From Gemmatimonadota bacterium (GTDB taxonomy: Bacteria > Gemmatimonadota > Gemmatimonadetes > Gemmatimonadales > GWC2-71-9): a stretch of DNA of 37,836 nt. Below are positions 30,922 through 37,836 of this stretch, piece by piece; the first letter of the stretch is position 1; the number at the start of each line of letters is the position of its first letter. The position numbers were made by a program, and so were the translations under genes. The stretch covers positions 1-37,836 of the forward strand of contig JAOTWJ010000016.1 in assembly GCA_029862925.1 (NCBI GenBank), given 5' to 3'. The notes beneath the pieces are model-generated. The model did not search any database. It was given only the letters and a program-made list of their open reading frames with translations, and was not told the DNA's origin.

Positions 30922-31380
30922 GTGTCGGGCGCGCCCAGCAGTGATCGCCGCTCCGGAGAGCTCGAGCTGAACCGGTTGCTGTTGCTCGGGGTGCTCGGGT
31001 TTGTCGCCGTGATCGTCGCCTTGGTGGTGATGCTCTATCTGCTCCCTACGGAGCGGCTCCACATCCCGGAGTTGCAGCCCGCGGTGCGGGTGGCGCGGGT
31101 CGTCGACTTTCCGGTCGGAACGGGGCGCGTCGTGAATTGGGGCGACCAGGTCATCCTGGTCGTGCGGCGTTCGGAGACGGGGTTCTTCGCCGTACAGGGG
31201 TCCGCGCCCACAGATGGCTGCCTGCTGCGCTGGGACCGCGAGGCGCTCCGCATCGTGTCGCCCTGCGACCATCTCATCTATGACCTTCGCGGTAACGTCG
31301 TGACGGGACTGTCCACTCTGCCGCTCCGGCGCTACGGCGTGTACCAGCGCGACAGCGTGCTCTACGTGACGGGGTCCTGA
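30922..31380 (+). CDS. Rieske-like membrane-anchored protein apparently lacking the [2Fe-2S] ligands
   Basis: GTG at 30922 with SD aggaggg; single N-terminal TM (LNRLLLLGVLGFVAVIVALVVMLYLL); Rieske-type tail ...FFAVQGSAPTDGCLLRWDREALRIVSPCDHLIYDLRGNVVTGLSTLPLRRYGVYQRDSVLYV; directly upstream of a cytochrome b gene. Confidence 0.65.
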   Translation: MSGAPSSDRRSGELELNRLLLLGVLGFVAVIVALVVMLYLLPTERLHIPELQPAVRVARVVDFPVGTGRVVNWGDQVILVVRRSETGFFAVQGSAPTDGCLLRWDREALRIVSPCDHLIYDLRGNVVTGLSTLPLRRYGVYQRDSVLYVTGS

Positions 31381-31381
31381 G

Positions 31382-32620
31382 ATGCCGCGACGCGTCTGGC
31401 GGTGGCTGCGGGAGTTCTGGGACGACGTGCGGGAGAGCATGGACGCCAGCCTCCTGGGCATCGCGCGCTTTTTCGGACTGCTCTACGGGCCGATCGACCG
31501 CTCGCTCCGGATCGACCAGGCGTTGAAGAAGGCGCTCGCCTACCGCCTGGCCCCGCATGTGACCTGGCGCCACGCCCTCGGCGGCATCACCTACCTGCTG
31601 CTGATGGTGCTCGTCGTGACGGGCGTGCTCTTGGCGTTCTACTATCGCCCGTCGGCCCAGGAAGCCCACGCCAGTATCCGGTTCATCGTGTCCGAGGCGC
31701 CGTTCGGCTGGCTGTGGCGCGATCTGCACGTCTGGGCCGCGAGCCTGATCGTGGTGGTGCTGCTCGCCCATATGGCGCGGGTCTTCTTCACGGCCGCCTA
31801 CAAGCCGCCACGCGAGACCAACTGGCTGCTCGGCTTCGGGCTGCTGGTCGTGGTCCTGGCGTTCGGTGCGTCGGGGTACCTGCTCCCGTGGGATCAGTGG
31901 GCGTACTGGACCGTCACCGAAGCGCTCGCCGTCATCGGCCGCGTGCCGCTGCTCGGGTGGTTCACGGATCTGGTCAAGGGCGACGACATTGTCTCCGGCG
32001 CGACCCTGAGCCGCTACTTCGCCATTCACGTCATCCTCCTCCCGTGGCTCCTGTTCGCGCTGGTCGGGCTGCATTTCGGCCTGGTGCGCCGCCACGGCGT
32101 GGCCCCGCCGGTCGAGCCGCCGGCGGCCGCGAAGGGCGGGGAGCCCTTCTACCCGAATCACCTCATGCGGCTGCTCATGGCCGCCGCCGTCGTGCTGGCG
32201 GTCGCCATCAGCGCGGCGGCGCTGTGGCCCCGCCCCGTGGGCCCCGTGGCCGATCCCGCCAGCCCGCCGGCGGCACTGGTGAGCACGTGGGTGGCGGTGG
32301 ATGTTTGGCGGGCATTGGCCCACTTCACCGGAGCAATCGGCATCGTGCTGTTCGGAGTGCTCGGGCTCGCGATGGCGGCCCTGCCGCTGTTCGACCGATC
32401 GCCCGAGCGACGACTCCGCCACCGGCCGGTGGCGGCGGGGCTGGGCATTGCGTTCTTCGCGGTGATCATCCTGGCGTGGGGGATGGGGCGCTGGCTCAAC
32501 GTGCGCACGACCAAGGAACCCGCATCCCAACCGGCGGCGGCCGCCACCGCGTCTCCTGTGGGCGGCCCGGCGGTCTTGGCACCGGCGGCTGAGCCGTCGA
32601 TTCCCCAGGAGGGCCGGTGA
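31382..32620 (+). CDS. Cytochrome b (b6-type heme-binding core, divergent C-terminal part)
   Basis: HVWAASLIVVVLLAH and HVILLPWLLFALVGLH paired heme ligands; GASGYLLPWDQWAYWTVTEALAVIGRVPLLGWFTDLVKGDDIVSGATLSRYFAIH typical of cyt b/b6. Confidence 0.88.
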   Translation: MPRRVWRWLREFWDDVRESMDASLLGIARFFGLLYGPIDRSLRIDQALKKALAYRLAPHVTWRHALGGITYLLLMVLVVTGVLLAFYYRPSAQEAHASIRFIVSEAPFGWLWRDLHVWAASLIVVVLLAHMARVFFTAAYKPPRETNWLLGFGLLVVVLAFGASGYLLPWDQWAYWTVTEALAVIGRVPLLGWFTDLVKGDDIVSGATLSRYFAIHVILLPWLLFALVGLHFGLVRRHGVAPPVEPPAAAKGGEPFYPNHLMRLLMAAAVVLAVAISAAALWPRPVGPVADPASPPAALVSTWVAVDVWRALAHFTGAIGIVLFGVLGLAMAALPLFDRSPERRLRHRPVAAGLGIAFFAVIILAWGMGRWLNVRTTKEPASQPAAAATASPVGGPAVLAPAAEPSIPQEGR

Positions 32621-33861
32621 CCCTCGTGCGCCCCTGGATAGCCCTCGGGGTGGTGGGGATGGCGGCCGCGCTGCCGGCGGACGCCCAGGTCCCGGCTCTG
32701 GGCATGGACTCGAGCTATGGGTGCACCGTGTGCCACGCGGAACACCGGCGCGCGTTCTTCACGGGCGTGCATGCCGAGCGCGGCATCCGCTGCCACGACT
32801 GCCATGGGGGGAATCCCACGGCGCTCGAACGACCGGCCGCGCACACGGGCCGATTCCTCGGGCACCCCACCAAGCGGCAGATTGCCACGTTGTGCGCGTC
32901 CTGCCATTCCGACCCCGACCGCATGCGCCAGTACGGGCTGCCCACGGGCCAGCTGGCCGAGCTCCACACGAGCCGCCACGGGCAGTTGCTCGAGCGCGGC
33001 AATCCGGACGCACCCACCTGCACCGACTGTCACGAATCCCACCTGATCCGCCGGACCACCGACGCGCGCAGCAACACGCATCCCTTGAACATCCCGGTGT
33101 TGTGCGCGCGCTGTCATACGGACCGGACGCTCATGGGCAAGTACGGACTGCGGACGAATGAGTTCGCGGAATTCGCGGCGAGCGCCCACGGGGTGGCGCT
33201 GTTCCAGCAAGAGAACTTCGCCGCCCCGACGTGTGTGGGGTGTCACGGATCCCACTCTGCCCTGCCGCCCGGGCTGACGCAGGTGACCGACGTCTGCGGC
33301 CATTGCCACACGCTCGTGCGCGATGCGTTCGCCCGTGGGCCGCACGGGCCAGTGGCGGCGCGCGGCGCCATGCAGGGGTGTCTCGCGTGTCACGGCAACC
33401 ACGCCACCGTCGTGGTGCCGTCCGACTCCTTGGCGGAGACGTGCACCAGATGCCACGCCGCGGGGACGGCGCAGGCGACCCTCGGCGTGCAGTTGGAAGA
33501 GCGGCTCGTGCGCGCCGAAGGCGAGCTGCACGAGGCGGAGGCCGCCATCGCGTCGCTGGTCCGGGCGGGTCGCGACGTCGTCGACGCGCGCCTGCGGCTG
33601 CGCACGGCCCGGACGGCCTACCTGCAGATCGCGCAGGTGGAGCACAGTCTCGACCTGGACGCGCTCGATGACCTCGGCTTGGTGGTGGCCACGGCCACGC
33701 AAGCGATCGGCGCGGCCGAGGAGTCGGCATTGGAGCAGCGTTGGGAGCACAAGCTGCTGCTCGTGCCCGTCTGGTTCCTCGCGTTGGCGGTCGTGGTGCT
33801 GGCCTGGTTCCGCCTCAGCGAGGCGCAGCGGCCGGCGGGACCCGAAGGGCGGTCCAGATGA
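32617..33861 (+). CDS. Nine-heme c-type cytochrome with C-terminal helical segment and TM anchor
   Basis: CTVCH, CHDCH, CASCH, CTDCH, CARCH, CVGCH, CGHCH, CLACH, CTRCH; GTG start overlaps the cyt b stop; C-terminal LLLVPVWFLALAVVVLAWF TM. Confidence 0.9.
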   Translation: MTLVRPWIALGVVGMAAALPADAQVPALGMDSSYGCTVCHAEHRRAFFTGVHAERGIRCHDCHGGNPTALERPAAHTGRFLGHPTKRQIATLCASCHSDPDRMRQYGLPTGQLAELHTSRHGQLLERGNPDAPTCTDCHESHLIRRTTDARSNTHPLNIPVLCARCHTDRTLMGKYGLRTNEFAEFAASAHGVALFQQENFAAPTCVGCHGSHSALPPGLTQVTDVCGHCHTLVRDAFARGPHGPVAARGAMQGCLACHGNHATVVVPSDSLAETCTRCHAAGTAQATLGVQLEERLVRAEGELHEAEAAIASLVRAGRDVVDARLRLRTARTAYLQIAQVEHSLDLDALDDLGLVVATATQAIGAAEESALEQRWEHKLLLVPVWFLALAVVVLAWFRLSEAQRPAGPEGRSR

Positions 33862-35840
33862 CGGCCGGCGGGCGCCGCTGGCTGCGCCTCCTCGTCCAGA
33901 TCGGGATCGCGGGCGTCATCCTCGCGACGATCGGGTCGGTGGGGTTCATCGAGTACAGCGCGCAGCCGGGATTCTGCGACAACTGCCACATCATGGAGCC
34001 GTACTACGAGTCGTGGAAGACCTCGAGCCACAAGGACGTGCCCTGCATTGACTGCCACTACGCACCCGGGATCAAGGCCGAGGCGATGGGCAAGTTCCAG
34101 GCGGCGAACCAGGTCGTGAAGTACGTGACGGGTGCGTACGGTGGGAAGCCGTGGGCCGAGATCGATGACGCCGCCTGTCTGCGCTCGGGGTGCCACGTCG
34201 AGGCGCGGCTGTCCGCGGAGATCGATTTCAAGGGCGTCCGATTCAGTCACGTCCAGCACTTGGGTCAGCTGCAGCGTGGCAAGCAGCTGCGCTGCACGAG
34301 CTGCCATTCGCAGATCGTCCAGGGCGCTCACGTGGCCGTGACCGAGGAGACGTGCTTCCTCTGCCACTTCAAGGATCGCCGCGCGGCGGAGCCGGTCGGC
34401 GGCTGCGTCGGGTGCCATCCGACGCCGCCGCGGGTCGAGACGGTCGGGGGTGTCGTGGTGAATCACGACCAGTACGTCCGGGACCTGGTGTCGTGCGTTT
34501 CCTGTCACCAGCAGGTCGTACAGGGCAGCGGTGCGGCGGACCAGTCCCGCTGCTTCAACTGCCACAACGATCCGGAACTCGTCAACGCGTTCGACAACAC
34601 GACGCTGCTCCACCGCGCGCACATTGCGGAGCGCAAGATCGAGTGCACGCAGTGTCACCTGCCGATCGAGCACCGGGTGGTAGCCCTGCGCGTCTCGCAA
34701 GACCAGCTCGACTGCGCCCAGTGTCACCAGAACGTGCACGCGGCGCAGCAGCGGATGCTCGCGGGCGTCGGCGGTCATGGGACGGACACCCTCCCGAGCG
34801 CGATGTATCTCGCGAGAGTGTCCTGCAAGAGTTGTCACGAGCTGCAACGGCAGGTGGCCGGCCACGAGCAGGTCCTGGTGGCCGGGGAAGCCGCCTGCCT
34901 GTCATGTCACGGGATCACGTACGCGAACATCCTGCCGGCGTGGCAGCGGGAGATGGAGCGGCGCCTCATCCGCGCGACCGACGTCGTGCGGCGGGCGGAA
35001 GGGGTGCGCGGACGGGCGCCGCTGCGGGCGCGCGCGGCCGTGGACAGTCTCCTGGGGCTGGCACGCGAGAATCTGGAGTTGATCCGGGTGGGTCGCGGGG
35101 CGCACAACGTGGCCTACGGCGACCAACTGCTCCGCGCCGCGATCGAGCTGACGCGGCAGGCGGTGGCGCAGGGCGGGCTGCCCTACGACGTGGGCCGCGT
35201 GGACCTGGGCCCGGCGCTCGATGAGAACGTGTGCCTGCAATGCCATTTGGGCGTCGAGCGCCAGGTGGGCACGTTTGGCGGGCGGCGGTTCGACCACGAG
35301 CCCCACGTGTTGGGGGGCGGACTCGGCTGCGCAACGTGTCACTCGCCGCTCGCCGAGCATGGCGCCGTCACGCTCCCCTCGGGGGCCGCCTGTGACGCCT
35401 GCCACCATCCGGCCATGGAGCCGATGAACTGCGCGCGCTGTCATGCCGGTCCCGGCGGCGCCCCGGAACGGCCGATCGCCCACGCCACCGGCGACTTCCC
35501 CCATGCGCCGCACCGGGCGGCGGGCTTTGTGTGCAGCACCTGCCACACGCCGCCCGCCATGAGCGCGGCCGAGCTCCGCTGCGAGAACTGTCACGGTCCG
35601 CACCATGTCTCGACGGCGAACTGCCTCGCGTGCCATCGGGGCGGCGTGCAGGCGAAGCACCCGAAAGCCATCGCGCATGGCGACTGCTCGCGGTGTCATG
35701 GAGAGAAGGTGGCGGGCATCACGGAGTGGTCGCGCAACGTCTGCACGGTTTGTCACACGGATCGGATCGCGCACAATGCGCCGGTGTCGTGCGAGTTGTG
35801 CCATCAGCAACCGGCCCCGGGGAAGCCGCCGGGCGGATAG
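33858..35840 (+). CDS. NapC/NrfH-like membrane-anchored giant multiheme cytochrome, 22 heme motifs
   Basis: ATG overlaps the upstream stop (ATGA); N-terminal TM plus IEYSAQPGFCDNCHIMEPYYESWKTSSHKDVPCIDCHYAPG (NapC/NrfH signature); 21 CxxCH plus one CLRSGCH (CX4CH). Confidence 0.9.
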   Translation: MTAGGRRWLRLLVQIGIAGVILATIGSVGFIEYSAQPGFCDNCHIMEPYYESWKTSSHKDVPCIDCHYAPGIKAEAMGKFQAANQVVKYVTGAYGGKPWAEIDDAACLRSGCHVEARLSAEIDFKGVRFSHVQHLGQLQRGKQLRCTSCHSQIVQGAHVAVTEETCFLCHFKDRRAAEPVGGCVGCHPTPPRVETVGGVVVNHDQYVRDLVSCVSCHQQVVQGSGAADQSRCFNCHNDPELVNAFDNTTLLHRAHIAERKIECTQCHLPIEHRVVALRVSQDQLDCAQCHQNVHAAQQRMLAGVGGHGTDTLPSAMYLARVSCKSCHELQRQVAGHEQVLVAGEAACLSCHGITYANILPAWQREMERRLIRATDVVRRAEGVRGRAPLRARAAVDSLLGLARENLELIRVGRGAHNVAYGDQLLRAAIELTRQAVAQGGLPYDVGRVDLGPALDENVCLQCHLGVERQVGTFGGRRFDHEPHVLGGGLGCATCHSPLAEHGAVTLPSGAACDACHHPAMEPMNCARCHAGPGGAPERPIAHATGDFPHAPHRAAGFVCSTCHTPPAMSAAELRCENCHGPHHVSTANCLACHRGGVQAKHPKAIAHGDCSRCHGEKVAGITEWSRNVCTVCHTDRIAHNAPVSCELCHQQPAPGKPPGG

Positions 35841-35903
35841 GGGACGCCCGGAGTCGGGGCGTGGTTGGGGAGCCGTTGGGGTGGGGGAATGCCAGGAGGA
35901 GAT

Positions 35904-37836
35904 ATGAGGGTGCGATGGGGCGCGCCGTCGCTCACGGCGGCCGCGCTGTGGTTCATAGCCGCACCCGCTTCCGCGCCGGCGCAGGACGAGCCCTGTCTCA
36001 TGTGCCACGCGGAAGCCTCGTTCTTCAAAGGGAAACCCGACTCGGCCTCCCTGGTCGTGGCCGGGGCGACCCTGCAGGGGTCGGTGCACGGCCCGGCGGG
36101 CCTGCGGTGTGGGACCTGTCATCCCGGGATGGCGGGGTTTCCCCACCCGGCCGATGCCAAGCTGCTCGCGTGCGGCGCCTGCCACCCGCAGGTGGAAGCG
36201 CAGTACGAGAAGAGCCTGCACGGCTACGCGCTCCAACGCGGGAATCCCCGGGCGCCCACCTGCAAGAGCTGTCACGGGGCGCACGACGTGCTCTCGAGCG
36301 CGAATCCCAAGTCGCCGACGCACAAGGTGCGCCTGCCATCCACGTGCGCCACGTGCCACGGGGCGGCCGGGCTGCTCACCGACCAGATCGTGAAGCTGCC
36401 GCAGTCCTTTACGGACTACGCGCAGTCGATTCACGGGCAGGGGACGGAGCGGGGCATCGCGGCGGCCGCCTCCTGCGCGGACTGCCACGGCGTCCACGAG
36501 TTGCTCGGGTCCGCCGATCCGGCCTCGCGCATCAACCCGCGGAATGTGGCGGCGACCTGCGGGCAGTGCCATCCGGACATTCAGCTGGAGTACGATCGTT
36601 CCATCCACGGCCGCGCGCTCAATGCCGGCGTGACGGACAGCCCCACTTGCACCAACTGTCACGGGGAGCATCACATCCTCTCGCCGCGCGACCCGGAGGC
36701 CACGACCTATGCGGCCCGCCTCGCGGTCGAAACCTGCGGCCAGTGCCACGACGACCCGCTGATCAACGCGAAGTACAACATGCAGGGCGGCGTTGTGGGG
36801 TCGTATGAGGACAGTTACCACGGATGGGCGACGCGACGGAACTATGTGCGGGCGGCGACCTGCGTGAGCTGCCACGGGGCACATTCCGTGCTCCCCGCCG
36901 CGGACTCGTCGTCGAGCATCAGCGCGGGCAATGTCGTCGCCACGTGCCAGCAATGCCACACGAGGGCAGACGCGGCGTTCGCGACGAGCTACACGCACGA
37001 GAAGGCGTCCATCAGCGCCAATCCGGTGAACAAGGCCATCCGCAGCATCTACATCGTCGTGATCATCGGCCTGATCGGCGGCATGGTGCTGCACAACCTC
37101 GTGATCATGAACTACTTCATGATGCAGCGGCGCAAGGAGGAGCAGAGCTCGGAGTGGATGCTGCGGTTCGACAAGTCGCAGATCGTGCAGCACCTGGTGT
37201 TGACGCTCACGTTCGTCATCCTCGTCATCACCGGGTTCGCGCTGCGCTTTTCGGAGGCTTGGTGGGTGCGGGGGCTCACCGACCTCGGAATGACGGAACC
37301 GGTGCGGCTCAACCTGCACCGGGTGGCGGCCGTGGGCATGATCCTCGTGGGCCTGAGCCACGCGTACTACATCTTCCTGACCCATCGTGGGAAGAAGGAG
37401 TTCCGCTCCATCCTGCCCTCGTGGCAGGATGTGAAGGACCTTGTCCAGAACCTTCGGTATTTCACGTGGCGGAGCTCCAAGAAGGCGCGGTTCGGCCGCT
37501 ACGACTACTCCCAGAAGGCGGAGTACTGGGCGCTCATCTGGGGCACCGTGCTGATGATCCTCACGGGCCTGGTGCTCTGGTTCCCCGTGCAGGCGACGCG
37601 GTTCCTGCCGGCGATGGTTGTGACGGCGGCCCAGACGATCCACTACTACGAGGCGTGGCTTGCGACACTCGCCATCCTCGTCTGGCATTTCTTCTTCGTG
37701 ATCTTCCATCCCGAAGAGTACCCCATGAGCTGGACGTGGCTCACGGGGCGGATCAGCAAGACGGCGGTGCAGCGGCACCACCCGAAGTGGTACGAGGAGG
37801 AAACGGGTGAGACGGCGGCCGAGGGGTCGCAGCCAT
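35904..37836 (+). CDS. 11-heme c-type cytochrome fused to a b-type cytochrome membrane domain, partial (runs off the right edge)
   Basis: MRVRWGAPSLTAAALWFIAAPASAPAQDEPCLMCHAEAS...; CLMCH, CGTCH, CGACH, CKSCH, CATCH, CADCH, CGQCH, CTNCH, CGQCH, CVSCH, CQQCH; then TM block IVVIIGLIGGMVLHNLVIMNYF..., QHLVLTLTFVILVITGFALRF..., LNLHRVAAVGMILVGLSHAYYIFL, ILVWHFFFVIFHPEEYPMSWTWLTG. No in-frame stop before 37836, so absent from the ORF track. Confidence 0.9.
   Translation, partial: MRVRWGAPSLTAAALWFIAAPASAPAQDEPCLMCHAEASFFKGKPDSASLVVAGATLQGSVHGPAGLRCGTCHPGMAGFPHPADAKLLACGACHPQVEAQYEKSLHGYALQRGNPRAPTCKSCHGAHDVLSSANPKSPTHKVRLPSTCATCHGAAGLLTDQIVKLPQSFTDYAQSIHGQGTERGIAAAASCADCHGVHELLGSADPASRINPRNVAATCGQCHPDIQLEYDRSIHGRALNAGVTDSPTCTNCHGEHHILSPRDPEATTYAARLAVETCGQCHDDPLINAKYNMQGGVVGSYEDSYHGWATRRNYVRAATCVSCHGAHSVLPAADSSSSISAGNVVATCQQCHTRADAAFATSYTHEKASISANPVNKAIRSIYIVVIIGLIGGMVLHNLVIMNYFMMQRRKEEQSSEWMLRFDKSQIVQHLVLTLTFVILVITGFALRFSEAWWVRGLTDLGMTEPVRLNLHRVAAVGMILVGLSHAYYIFLTHRGKKEFRSILPSWQDVKDLVQNLRYFTWRSSKKARFGRYDYSQKAEYWALIWGTVLMILTGLVLWFPVQATRFLPAMVVTAAQTIHYYEAWLATLAILVWHFFFVIFHPEEYPMSWTWLTGRISKTAVQRHHPKWYEEETGETAAEGSQP

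Noticed and set aside
34902-37781. 959-aa minus-strand ORF opposite the multiheme cytochromes
   Set aside because: Antisense shadow of CxxCH-rich genes; R/H/V/A-rich translation without family motifs.
36824-37810. 328-aa plus-strand ORF in an alternative frame at the right end
   Set aside because: Overlaps the open multiheme/cyt b reading frame beginning at 35904, which has the recognisable motifs.

Overview
High-GC bacterial chromosomal window, dense with protein genes; gene content suggests Gemmatimonadota (inference only, no search run). From left to right it holds: a partial amidohydrolase (-); an M23 peptidase; an sdhC-sdhA-sdhB operon; uppS, a winged-helix regulator and a membrane protein (-); an M20-type peptidase preceded by a CRP-like palindrome and a GATCCGTC tandem repeat; an ArsR/TolC/MFP/RND/PII-like/DUF2892 efflux operon (-); gyrB-DciA(DUF721)-recF (-); a DUF411 gene interrupted by one in-frame TGA exactly where the first Cys of the CGCC motif belongs, a strong selenocysteine candidate with a bSECIS-like hairpin just downstream; an RCC1-repeat lipoprotein; rho; a CPXCG small protein; a putative outer-membrane protein; an LVIVD-repeat lipoprotein; glpK; and about 10.7 kb of multiheme cytochrome genes running off the right edge. 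The cytochrome region encodes about 60 heme-binding motifs (9+9+9+22+11). It also has a cytochrome b without a recognisable PEWY motif and a Rieske-like protein that appears to have lost all four [2Fe-2S] ligands while keeping the disulfide cysteines. The two most notable items are the DUF411 selenoprotein candidate (19171-19638) and the clusterless-Rieske/cyt b/multiheme complex (30922-37836). No tRNA, rRNA, CRISPR array or transposase was recognised.
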